Of a stretch of 64,000 nt of DNA, positions 23,501-35,881 are shown piece by piece (within the stretch, counting starts at the first letter, position 1; each line of letters starts with the position of its first letter). The notes beneath the pieces were generated by a model. It was not told the origin of the DNA. It ran no database searches and was given only the letters and a program-made list of their open reading frames with translations. The stretch lies in NCBI GenBank assembly GCA_008711295.1, contig VUYV01000073.1, positions 744,001 through 808,000 on the forward strand. Direction: 5' to 3'. Both the position numbers and the translations under genes were made by a program. Source of the DNA: Anarhynchus alexandrinus. Taxonomy: Eukaryota; Chordata; Aves; Charadriiformes; Charadriidae.

Positions 23501-26500
23501 TGTGTCTCCTATGCATAAAAGGCTTTAATAAAAGACCATGAGTTTTAGGCTTGCTACAAACTAGCTGACTCTGCTTAATCTTGCTCAGGGTCATAACTAT
23601 GAATGAAATAAAACAATCCCAGAGACAACTTTCTGGTAAGGCTCTAAAGAACTTAATACTTCAGAGAGAGAGTAAAATATTCTAAACCAAACACATTGTT
23701 ACTTGTTAAAAATTCTGTAAAAGCATTTAAAAATTATGGTATCATTTTTTTGTTGAATTAAGCGGTTGACAGAGATCTATTTATGTTACACACTTCAAGA
23801 TCTTCCTTACAAGTGACTGTGCTTAATTATATTAAAATGCTGTGCGGTTAGGAAAGAATGTGCCTAAAGCTGTATCTCCACATGCACTGCTCATAAGAAG
23901 CAAGAATTTCTCACCAAGCTCAGATTCTTTCTTTTTTACTATTTAGAGCACAGGAAATGCAAGATCATCTTCCTTTTACAAATCCAGCAGTGACTGTAAA
24001 TAAAAATACATTACTTTGTTGTGACATCAGTGAAAGGGCAAGCAAAACTTAAATAAATGCATGTTTCACTTATATCTGGAGAAAACCTTTAAGGCTCTAC
24101 AAAATAATAAATTTTGCCAGTCTCTTGACTTAGCTCAGTTACTCGTGGCTCCCTGGAGGCCCATCATTTTGAGAGAACTGTGGCCTACTTGGCTTGCGAA
24201 ACCAGGCCAAACCCTCTTTGCTGTAAAAAAAAAATATAAAAAATTAATGCCAGAGTTTCTTGCAACGGTCCAGAAAATACAGCTGAATTCAGGAGGGTAC
24301 AGCCAAAACCCAGCACGCCACGGAATGGCACTGTGTTCTGTGTCTGCCCTCAGTGTACCATTGCTGTGTTAGTGAGGATCTGATTTGTCGTCTCTCGCTG
24401 GAAGAGTCACCTTTTGGGGTTTTGCAGATATTTCTTTACATGCTTAGTTTGGGGTGCTGTTACCCTCCTGGGGACTCTCGCCCAGCCCCGGCCAGGGAGC
24501 CAGCCAAGGCCAACGCCAGTCCAGCAGAGCGTGCCCAAGTTCTGTACCACCAATACCCTAAATCATGATTAAAATGTTCAGCCAAATTTTTTGATAGATG
24601 GCTTCTTCATGCCCAGCCCAGTTCCTGTTTTTTTTCCCATATTCTTCATCACTGAAGTTTAGGCAAGTACAGAGGTCTTACACTGTCATCCTCTACTGTT
24701 GTAAGACTGGACGTGTGCACAGATGGGTTTTAAAGTACCGAATTATCGACCTTATTTGCCATTAAATAGAAATAAATATAAAGAAATAAATACATGATAG
24801 ACACAAATTAGCCTCTAAATTGAAGCAAAAAGAAAAATGTGTTTTTCCTCTCTTTATTGTGCACACTAGTAGACAAAAGCAATATATTTTCACTATGTAA
24901 GTGGTAATAAATACATGTAGTTTTTCAGCAGAATTTCTCAGCGTCAGTGTTGCAGTAGCCAAGGCACTACACTTAACGCTGGATCTGCAAGAAATCACGA
25001 TAAATTTGAAAAAGTTAATTAAGCAATACTGAGACTGCCAGCAGGGGCTAAATCACGTCATGCTATAACCCGGGTTTCCTGGAGGTGAGAGAGACTTCTG
25101 CTGAAGGAGGGTTGAGCAGCAGGAGAAAGCTTTGGGGTTTTTTGAGCTATATTTCTCACCTTCAAACCGTGATGCTACGCTCCATAACTGCGACGAGACC
25201 CTGAATAAAGACCTGGCAACAGAAAAATGGTGCCAAATAGCCCTCATAATCCCTTTTGTGCAAGGCAGTATTTCCCTTGCATTGCCATGTCAGAGCACAG
25301 AGTACTTCATACTTACTAAGACTTTTTGTTTTGCAATTTCCCACAGAGCAGTGAATTTTGTACTTCTGAAAGCTGTGATTATGCAAAAATATGGTGCTTT
25401 TTTTTTTTTTTCCCCCTTGCCCCTTGAGGAACATCACTGCTTTTGAAGAAGTGGCTCTGCTCTGCAGAGAGAACCCGGCAGGCCTGGTAACTTAAAAATT
25501 TGATTGCCAATGAGCGAGTCTTCAGTCATGCGCACATTTCATTTCAACGCAGTGGCCTGGGAACGTTCCCGAGCTAATTAAAATGCACTAAGTAGTCAGC
25601 TGGTGGTGCTGAAAGCTGCTTTACAGCTTGGAAATGGGAATTGCAGTGGTTTCCTCCTTCTGGTCTGGAATTGTTGGCAAGGAACGTCACATGGAGCCTG
25701 TTCAACGCACAAAGCCTCTCCAACGGGCGCAGAATGGTTTTGTGTCTGAAATTAGACACTGTTAATAATTTAAGAGCAAAGAAAATGTGCGCTTGGGTAG
25801 AGGCTGGGCTTTGCAGCTACTACAAAGGGTCTACTTAAAACGCAGGCTGACCTTGATAACAGCTGGACAGGCTTAGACACAAAAAAGAAGTTGGATTATA
25901 GCAGTTAAGAAGAAGTAACCTTAGAAATACCTGAAATTAGCCTTTATTTATTTTTGACAAACACTTTGGGTGTTACTTTTGCTTTAGGATTTTCCACATT
26001 AAAAAAACCAACCAAACAAACAAAAAAATAACCCCAACACAGTACCTAAGTCACCCAGGTTAATTACTAGAGTAGCCTTTGAAATGACTCAAGCGGCCAA
26101 AGGATGCTTGCAGCATTTGCAGCTGCCACCAAAGAGCAGAAGGACAAGTGCAGGGCTCTACTGCTCCGGGTGGTGACTGCTGTGGGTGAGCCCTGGCGTA
26201 AGCCTCGTACCCTTAGCGGCTTCTTATCTTTAACCCCGAAAGGATTCAAAAAGTGCTTGCTGGAGTCCAACTTCTTCTCCAGCAGTGGGCAGAGCTCTTC
26301 TGAAGGCAGAAGTGTGGCACTTGCACCACTCTCATCCTCCTGCCCGGCATAAAAGATGCAGGCGAATCACTTAGACGTGAGGCATCTCTGCATTTGACTA
26401 CATGCTCCCTCTGACCATGTATTTTTTGCAGCAGCGCAACCTTTCTAAACATACCGGTGATTTACCTGAGCGTGACGGAAAGGAAAACAAGGTGTGTTTT

Positions 26501-27529
26501 TGCATTTCCTTCTGCCAAATGACCGCGTAGTCTCACAGTCACCTACGGAAACTGGAGGGGTGGAAAAGCGAATTTTCCCCTTCACATTGCAGTTTAAAGT
26601 ATACGGAAACTATTCTGGTGGATCTGCAGCCTGTATCTTATTTGAAATTAAAATTGTCCATTGAGTAGCTTTCCACTTGCTCTAGCAGAGCTCTGGTGAT
26701 TTACATCAGTTAAGAGTCAGCTCATCATTTCCTTTAAAGCTACTTATATCATTCTGTGGTTATGAGCACTCTACAGAGCATTGAAGCTGCATTTTTAAAG
26801 AGAAGAAACCCTCAACAAGCTCTCTGTTGCAAACACAAGTTTGAAGTGATATTTCATGGTGAAAACATGGTTAATTTTCCTCTTCCACAGATTTTAGTGA
26901 GGCTCAGCGCTATTTTAGATATAATAATCTGTTTAATAAAATGGAAATGTTTCATCCTGTTGGTCTCTGTGTCAATATTTGTACTTTCTATTATGTTTCA
27001 CAAAAAATCATTATCACAAGCCATTTTATTTAAACTCAGCGTGTTAAACATGGCTTTCCTGAAGCTCTGATGTACTATCAATTATTTAATAAGCATGAAG
27101 TTTACAACTTAGCTAAAGGTTATCATCCATAATATATACATCTGCTTGTGTTTTCCCGAAAGCCATGCATTTTGACCTTTTTGCTGTACAAAAGACTACA
27201 CTGTACAAACTACGATGAGACTGTGGTTTTCCTCTTGATTCTGCACTGCTCGTTTTACATGATCTTGAATTAAAAAAAAAAATATGTTAAGTTGCAGCAG
27301 GTTTACGCCGGAAAATAAATACAAACACCACTCCACTCTCTTAAACACCATCATTATAATGTGAAACTTTATATTAAAACCAATTCTGGGCACTGTCAGA
27401 CTGCAACACAGAATAAACTCCCGAAGACAATGGTCCTTTTGGGAACGATTCATCTTTTCTTGCAAATGAGGCCATTTCTAATGAGGTAACACTTTCTCAA
27501 AAGAGCCAGATGACTTGGGTATCTGAGCT

Positions 27530-27620
27530 GCACGCTCAGAAGGGTGTTTGGCACCTTGAAACCGAGATTTCCACTGAAGTCAATGGGACTTAGTTTCCAA
27601 AAAGATCGAGTTGCTTTTGA
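27530..27620. repeat. Possible remnant of an ancient amniote interspersed repeat
   Basis: CCACTGAAGTCAATGGGACT at 27571-27590, next to a GCTCAG...TTTGGCACCTTGAAA context, resembles a motif (ATTGAAGTCAATGGGAG with a nearby GCTCAGCACC) that I associate with old, degenerate repeats in turtle, crocodile and bird genomes. I cannot name the family with confidence. Confidence 0.3.
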
Positions 27621-30600
27621 ACATGAGCGCTAGTTGGCCAAATCATTTTCATATGGCATAACAGTCCTGTAAAAAAACATCAGCTCCTTTGGCATATATC
27701 AACAAGGCCAAGGCCACGTTATTTTTACTCCTTCTGTAGTCACTGGCACCCCTGAAGCTGAAGCCCCTGGACTTGGGGTGACACAAGCCACAGAAATTGG
27801 GCACCTATCCTTCCAGATACAAAAGTGGGCTTCGCTAAAGAGTGGTCCAGCAATCCCACAGCCAGGCGCTGGGGAATGGGGCCCATTCACCATCGGTGGC
27901 TGAAGGAATGACTCTTCCAAGTGCATACACTTATTTTTTTAATGGGACAAAGGCTCTTAAATCATTGGGTATAGGTAAAAATTTTAGCCTGCTCCTACCA
28001 GAATTACAATTTCAAAGACACACAAAGGAGTTTTGTGTTTGTAGTGAAACCCCAGAGCTGCTGCATTTTAGTATTTGGGGGTATTTTTGCCCTCCCCCCT
28101 TCCCGACCCATCCCCCTTATTCATGACATGAGGAGGAACCTCCCCATTGTGAAGGAAATTTTCTGGATTGATGCTCAGTGCTGTGACACCTTGGAGTTAG
28201 GTTTTGTATGTGGTCAGCTGAGATGGTGTTTCTCCAGTTTACTCCTAAAGGAAGACATAGCTGAGGCTTTGCAGGAGAACCCTTTTTGTTCCTTCCATGA
28301 ACCTGTACTGAAGCAGGTAGGAAACATTAAGCAATCCATTATTTTAAAAGAAAGGTTGTTTAAACCAGAATGCCTGGAAGCACCTTAACTCTAGACAACT
28401 GGAAATCATTTTCTAAAACCTCTTATTCAGTAAGAATCATTTAATTCTTTGAAATGTAGGCCATTTTCAAGTCATTTTCTACAACAAATGGGACCAGCTC
28501 AATCTGTTCTTCACATTTTAGTAATTTAAAAGGACATAACTGAATTTTATTTTAATGGTAATTGCAAACTCATGCAGAAAATGTAAATGCACACTTCCCG
28601 ATTAGCTTGCAGCATAAACCATGGCTTCTATTAATGTATTCCAATTTGTAATTCTTTGCACAGTATGAGATTTGAAAGCTGTGATTAAAATTAATTAGGT
28701 TAAGTAAAGTTTATCCCCCCTGAGCACTGCTATTTGAAGAAAGAAATAGTAAAACACTAGCTACATCTGGCACCGCAGGAGGCTAAAGCATCACAAGGAG
28801 TAGCAGCAATGCTTTTTCAGGAGAGTCGCATGCTGCTTTTTTGGCGTACCTTAAGCACCATGTATTCTTTTCTACAAGCTAATTGGGAGCTGTTAAGTTA
28901 CTCTTTGTCTCTTGTAAATGCTCTGGAGCTGCAACATCTGTATGAGCATCTGACGAACCAATCTTTGTAATACAGGGGATGTCACTAATTTGCAAGTGGC
29001 ATCATGGGTCTCCACGGGTCTCCCAAGTTCAAAAGGCGACAGAAGTGTTGTCCTGAGGGAGTTCTTGGAGTTTTTGCTTGCTCGTTTACTTGGTTGTGTT
29101 TTGGCCAAATTATTTTTAAAGGATTTTTTTCCAAAGAGGGAGTATTTGGATAAAAAGAAGTATAAGTGTTGGGAACATTGAGCTTGCTGGGATGGAAAGG
29201 CCTTTTTGAAAGAAAAGGCAGTCATGCTCTGACCTCCCCTCTCTGGGCCGGAGACCAGGACTCGAGCTGGAAACACTGTGTAACTCGCCTGTGTACTGCG
29301 TTTTACACTCCCTGGTTTCTGTCACTCCAGAGGTTGCAGCCAATACCGCAAAACCTGGTCTTTTGCCATTCTCTGTTCCTTCAGAGCAACTAATTGACTA
29401 ATTGAGCAATTCTTTATCAGGTGAAGCCTTTTGCAATCAGCATCTGCCACAGCCAAACTCTTGTGTTAGTTACTGGGTATTGAATATGCTCAACCCAATA
29501 ACCAGGTTTGTACTGGAAGCGGGAAGGTATTTTTGGAGGCTGATGCCATTTGGTGACCCAAGACAAAGCCTTCATGGCTCTCTGATGAAGACAGGCTGTT
29601 CCCATCAGGGGAAGGTAAGGGCACTGTGCCAGATGATAGCTCTTGAAATTGTTTTGCCCTGCTGGAGAGTGCTCTGTTTGCCTTCTCTTCCAGCTGGATC
29701 TCACCATGAGCTGCACCCAGTGGGGCCCTCCCCGCTCCCGTGGGCCGTGCTCCCATGCCTGGAGCCCCTCTGTGCTTGTGGGGTTACCGGGATGCACCTC
29801 AGAAATTCAGTCAGATGGGAGAGTGAGGAACGATAGGAGATGTAGTCCAGGCAGGGAGAACAAAGCATCCTGGTGGAGAATGAAGCACTATGGGCTTAGC
29901 CCACAGCACTAACCAGACACCCCCGCAGATCGCAGAGGAGCACATCACATCGTGATGGCCTCCAAGTTAAGCCAGTTCAAAATTGGATGAAACTTTTAGA
30001 GGAATTCAAAAATTGAAACTCGAGGCCCATTCCAGGTCAGCAGTGAAGTCTGAGAGGGAGTTTTCACATAACTCTCTCTGACACTGTCATGGCGTCTGAT
30101 TAGGAGAGAAACAGAGATTAGTTTTGGTGGTGTTACCCTTGCTCTAGTCCAATATTAACAAGCACAGCAATACATAGGTTGCAGTGCCTTTCTCACCCGA
30201 ACAGCTGTACTCTCTCACCTCACGTTTGGTTGCCTGAAGTCAGGCTCTGCACACAAAGCTCAGTCTCGGTGGAAGCATGAGGCCGAGCTGCCACGTGCGG
30301 CAGAGGAACCCCCACAGGCTGGCACCCAGGGCAAAACTGCTTGTTTCTATTTCTTTGGCACGAGAGTTGAAAAAGAAGGAATGGGAAATCCCATTAAAAT
30401 GAAAATGTGTTACACTGCCTCCCTGACAGTAATTTCTGAACAAGAATTTCTTACTCTCTATGGTATTTCTGGATTAGAAGGAAAGACCGAAGAATATACA
30501 GTCATATGATCCTTTAGCTGTGCAGCTGCCTGAGCCAGCAAAAGCACTGCCATTGGGGTGGTAAACAAAAGAGACTGAAAAAAAAAAAGACTTTGCAGTA

Positions 30601-30820
30601 CTGTGTAAAGCCGCGGGCTTCACAAGGTGATTCATGGTTTCTCAGGCTCAGGAGGAAGATCTGCAATCCCTGGGTCTATTATCCTTTTAACTCAGGCCAG
30701 GGAGTTACACCCAGTAATTTCTGTTGCAGGCTTGTAATTTACCTGAGCTATGGCCGTGTGCTTTAGCAAAACGTCAGGGAGAATGGAGGGAGTATCGTTA
30801 GACTTGACATGACAGTAAAT

Positions 30821-31325
30821 CACAGAATCATAGAATAATAAGGGTTGGAAGGGACCTCTGGAGATCATCTAGTCCAACCCCCCTGCCAGAGCAGGGTCAC
30901 TTACAGCAGGTTGCACAGACGCCGTCCAGGCAGGTTTTGAGTGTCTCCAGAGTGGGAGACTCCACCACCTCTCTGGGCAGCCTGTTCCAGTGCTCTGCCA
31001 CCCTCAAAGTAAAGAAGTTCCTCCTCATGTTTGGATGGAACTTCCTATGTTAAAGTTTGTGCCCATTACCTCTTGTCCTATCACTGGGAACCACTGAAAA
31101 AAGTCTGGTCCCATCCCCCTGGCACCCTCCCTTTAAGTATTTATAAGCATTGATAAGATTCCCCCCCAGTCTTCTCTTCTCCAGACTAAAAAGACCCAAG
31201 TCCCTCAGTCTTTCCTCATAAGAGAGCTGTTTCAATCCCCTAATCATCTTTGTAGCCCTTTGCTGTACCCTCTCCAGCAGTTCCTTCTCCTTCTTGAACC
31301 AGGGAGCCCAGAACTGGACACACAA
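30821..31325 (-). mobile_element. CR1 LINE, 5'-truncated 3' end, - strand
   Basis: CR1 is the dominant avian LINE. On the - strand this copy reads from the end of the reverse-transcriptase ORF through the short 3' UTR to the ATTCTATGATTCTGTG tail at 30821. The ORF2 part includes [40 protein letters not shown] and [17 protein letters not shown]. The frame is open apart from a nonsense codon (TAA, where related copies have GAA) after GHKL, and then continues [18 protein letters not shown] to its natural end. The 5' break, near a GAACTGGACACAC junction at about 31325, leaves about 505 bp. It is inactive. Confidence 0.95.
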
Positions 31326-33268
31326 ATCCTTGCTGAGAAAACAGCACAAAGCTCCAGATCCCAGCGGACACAGTGCCTCCAAGCCGGGTGCGCCGGGAGG
31401 GCTGGCAAGGCGGCGGCAGGAGGCTGTGGCTGGTGGGGGTCTGCCGTGCCCGTTTTGAAAGACACCCATCCCACCAGGCATTGAAGGTCTCGTTGCACCC
31501 TCCTGTCCTTGGGGCTGTCATGACAGGACCAGAGCAGGTCCGAGTCTTGCATTCAGTCAACAGCAAAGAAAAGACCCTGCGTAAACCAGAAGCCACTTGG
31601 GTACAAAGATGATCTCATATTTTTAAATTTCACAGTCAATCCCTCTCCTTCCAGCTGCCCCTTTTCCTCCCTCCCCTCTCTCCTTGGCACAGCACTGACA
31701 CCATGACTGCTCTCCTCTTCCTGCCCTTCTGTGTTCCTCACCCCCACTGCAGTGTACACAAAGCCGAGCAGCACGGGTTTGCTTGTTTATTGAGGGAGTC
31801 TGAGTGCAGTGGGAGGAAAAGACAAGATAATTACAGAAAAAGTAGACAAATAGGACACGCTGGCTGGCAGTACCGGCAGCGGGTAGGTAAGTGGGAGTGG
31901 GAGCAGCGTGTGATGAAGGATAACGGTGGGAAAAGGAGAAGCAGCACATTTACATGGGGCTTCAGCAGCTGTGAAACATTCACAGGTGAGCAAAAAGTGA
32001 AGGCCAGCATGGGACTTTGGTAAGAGGGGGTGTCCACTCCCCAGCATTCGTTCACCCATTCATAGCCTGTTCTAGGGAGCAACGGCCAGTCTGAGCCATT
32101 ACAAACGTTTCCCAGCCCTTCCAGCCTGTCTTTGATGGATGCTTAGAGAAACAGGGCATAGATGCTGAGATCTTTCTGCTGGCAAAGTGTCCTAGGCTTG
32201 GGTGAGCAGCTTGGGTTTCCCTTGAGCTGGAAGTTGCAACATAAATCATCACGTTTCATGAACCTTCATAGCTACTGAAGTGCAAAACGAAACCAACAGC
32301 GAAGCATCTTGAAAACCCGAGATCTTCCTATACAACACTTACCCTAGAGGGCTCCCTTTTGCCATGTACCTAAGGAAGACGGCATGTCATCAAGAATTAG
32401 GTAGAAAGGGCTTGTGAGATTAATTTTCTCCATAGTGAAATATTGTTGCAACGATTATACCTCTTCATAGGTTTGCCCAACCTATTTCAACTAAGCTTCC
32501 TCTCTTTCCCTATAGAGGTGACAACAACGTAGTGGACCGCTCTGCAATCAGTATTTATCAAGTTAGGAGTCGTTAGGACAAGTCTGGCCACTTGCCCTCT
32601 GAGTTTGGGACAACCAGCCCATTCTCCCCATAGCTCACGCAAGGGCGCTTGGCATGAACTGATCGGGCTCCTGGAAAGTCGTTTTGCTGAGTACTGAAGC
32701 GGAAAACAGGCAGTGATGGAACCGGCATGGAGTTACCATCAAAAATACACAGAAAAGGTGAGAGGAGCTGTGCCTCACAGATTCTGGTAGGAGATTGTTG
32801 TAAGCGACAGGTTTCCAACTTGGAGGGTACGTTCATGCACTGCCAGTGCAGAGCTGGTGTTACAGAGCTGCTTCACGAGTCGCTGAGATGACCACTGACC
32901 TGCTGCCTCATCCAGGGCTCTTACATGGGCTTTCACTGCAAGCACTTTAAAATTCGTTTGGCTTTTTTTTTTCCATTATGCCTGAATGCCCTGTTTTGGG
33001 GAAAAGATGATCCTCCAAATAATAGACCTGAAGAAAGGACGTGATCAGCTGCCATACAGTAGCAGTATAAACTCTCACTGACCTGCACGGTGGCATGGTC
33101 CCAAAGCACTGGATTAGTGAGGTTACTCTGCACGTGGGGCTTTGCATACGGAGAGGCTAATATGTTTCTGCTGGCCTGGCAAAAATTCATAACAAATCTG
33201 CAATGCTGCTTCAAAGATCCCCATAAACAATTCAGTGCTCTCGTTAGTGTCTACACCCTGCAAATGTT

Positions 33269-33301
33269 TAAACCACAAGAAACCACAAACCACAAGAAAC
33301 C
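33269..33301. repeat. Short tandem repeat of an AAACCACAAG-like unit
   Basis: Three slightly varying copies of about 10-12 bases (AAACCACAAG, AAACCACA, AAACCACAAG) run head to tail. This is a microduplication with no sign of function. Confidence 0.7.
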
Positions 33302-35861
33302 TGCGAACTGAATAAACAGCTGCTGCTCCAAACTCAAAATCAAATTTACAAGATTCTGCTAATAGACAGGCATTTGCATTGCAAAAGCAGATTTCATATT
33401 ACCAATATCTATGTCACAATTAGACTATAGCTAAGCTTTTAGGTGTTTAAATGAATTCATGATAATATACTCAAGAAAATTATCGCTTCCATAAAAAAAA
33501 AAAAGTTCTAAAATGTCAAAAGATAAAGTGGTACAGGATGTGGATGTATTAACATCTCAGGTAAATGGGACTCATTAGCTACAATATTTCATACATTACA
33601 GTGTAAGGTATGCACATAAGAAAAAACTCCCTTGGGTTTTTGTAGCGCGTGAGCTCTCTAGGTCTTCCCCCTTGTCATTGCCTGAATTGTTTTAACGCAG
33701 CAATTCAGTACATAACTCTAGCTGTCCTCGTGCTGAAGAAAACACCACCCTTAGAGCTCTGGCCCTTGAACTTGCTTTTGTTACTGCGTACAGTGCAAGC
33801 AGAGAGGATCAGCCACCGAGGGCACATCCAGTCCGTCCTTGAGAGCAGCCACTGGGGGATGCTTGGGGAGCCATGTCATAAGCAGAGCAGGTATGAGGTG
33901 ATGCTCCTCTCCCAGTCACTCCTCTCACCTCGCAGTTACCTAGGGCTTGGGGATCTCTGGAGATAGCATGAAGGGTCTGAAGCTCCTTGGTGGGTCTTTT
34001 TGCCATGAGTTTATCTCAGTGCTTCCCCAAATCTGTTACACCTTCCTGATATGCAAGGAAAGGCAGCTCTCATGGGAGGTGCATGGTGATGCCAGTACAG
34101 CTGCTGGGGCTCATCCCTCTCTTGCTGAGAAGGAAGGACCAGAGTGCTATTCAGTGAGGACTTCTTGCCGATGAGTCGTTCATCATAACAGCTTTGATCA
34201 TGCTGATTACAGCTACCTTAGTAAATAAAATGGGCCTGAGACTGTTTTTTAGTTCTGACACCCACCTGCTCACACCATATGGGTAACCCCATCCAGCTGC
34301 TGCAGCGTGTTAAGAGTAGTCCCAAGCTATGTCTTGGCATTGATGAGGAAGTGCTAGTGTGCCAGGACCTTGCTTATTAACTGTATGGACAACAACCTGT
34401 CACTTCTCAGGCCCTTTCCCTTGGCCTGTTTGTAGCAGAAGCATGGCTGTTGTGTCTGAACTTCACAGAAGGAGAGGCCGTAGTCCCGAGAATAACGTTA
34501 GTCAAAGCTGTGCTTGTGACTAAAGGAAAGAGTGGGTCAAACGGAAGAGTTAGGTCACAGCAGAGCTCACTGTTTTTCTCAGCAAAACCTGCTGGTCTCT
34601 GCAGGAAGGAATGTGGTGGAGGAAGAGATAGGCAAAGGCCAAAACGGGTGAAAAGCTGCTGAAATTCCTAGTGTGGGACTCAACGAAGGTGGAGACACCA
34701 TCTAGTGCAATGGCAGATGAAAAGAGAGAAGGAGTCTGCTCTAGAAAAACTCAGCATCACACTAAGATTTCCATCAGTAGTGTCCACAGCACGTGAAGGA
34801 GAGATACATAGCTGGGGAGCGAGGAGCAAAGAGATGCTAGAATCTGCGAGCAGCGAGAAAATGGACTGGAGGGTCTCACGAGGAGCCAGCAGTGTGTAGA
34901 CATTGGTGGGCTGGAGGTCTGAGGAGAGGTGGCGCGACTGAAGCAGGGGGAGCTGGGGTCACTGGTGAAGCCATGAGAAGAGGACAGGAAAGCCTCCATG
35001 GGAGGCAAGGCCAGCAGACAGCTAAGAGGAGCGATGGGAAGGTTTCCCCTCCATGTCGAGTGGCTGCGGGTGAAGGAAAGGAGCAGGAGGCAGGCAGCGG
35101 GGCCGCGCTTTCTCTGGCACAGCCTCGCAGCTGCCACCAGGACTGTCCTCCCTCTTTTTTCTTGCTGTCTTGTGGGAAAGTGCTCTCCTGCCAGTTCAGT
35201 CTCTCGAGGGGAAGAGCGTTTACTGGGTCATTTTATCAGCAACCTGGCTGTCAATGTGCCCCTTTAGGGTACTCGCTGGCAGAAGAAGGCATGTCCCATT
35301 CTCAGCAAATGCCCTGATGCTGTCCCACCAGGTGAGCACCAGCCAGCACGAAGTGAGGCATGGCCAGAGCCCGGCTCACTTGCCCTTTGGTAAACCTGCA
35401 CGTGTGCATTGTACTTTTGCTGAACTATTAAGAGTTCACATGAAATGGGAATTTGGATCCGAGCTACCTCCAGATTTGTCAATCTGAACCACCCTAAATT
35501 TTTGCCTTTTCAAATTCATTTTCTATAATTCTGAAATAAAATGAAGACCTGATTCCGGAACTTCACCTATTTATAAGATGCTCTAACCCCATATTAACCC
35601 TAAAGTCTGGGACTCCCCTAACTTCAATGTTGAACTTTGCATTGATGCATTAGACACTACGCTAAGAAAAACAAACAAACAAAAAAGGGTATGCACAAGA
35701 AAAATGTTACTGGAAAGTCAATCTTGGACAAAAAAAGGTGAACAACTGGTGTTGCAAGTATCTCCTGGTCCTACGCTCGCAGCCGTGTTGGGGAGGAGAG
35801 CTCCATAAACACAATAGCCACTAGGTGCCACTATAAGCACAGCCTTATATTTAGAATTAAA

Positions 35862-35881
35862 GTTTTTTTTTAAAAAAAAAC
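35862..35881. repeat. 20-bp T9A9 palindrome
   Basis: G, nine T, nine A, then C form a perfect 20-bp palindrome. It may be an easily melted or cruciform-prone site, or just two adjoining homopolymers. Confidence 0.75.

Larger units (their letters stand above)
16336..30820. other. Intergenic sequence 3' of MAP3K7, no gene recognised
   Basis: I find no exon chain, RNA gene or young transposon in these 14.5 kb. Open frames stay below about 150 codons, overlap on both strands and match nothing I know. Items of note are a 19-bp AC/GT palindrome at 16921-16939, a CpG-rich patch at 20418-20512, T and A tracts near 23320, 25400 and 26000, a possible ancient repeat remnant near 27530-27620, and an AT-rich, TAAT-rich stretch at 28400-28720. 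Confidence 0.7.

Noticed and set aside
33269..33301. A short repeat array that could suggest CRISPR
   Set aside because: The units are about 10 bases with no spacers, and the genome is vertebrate. It is a simple microduplication.
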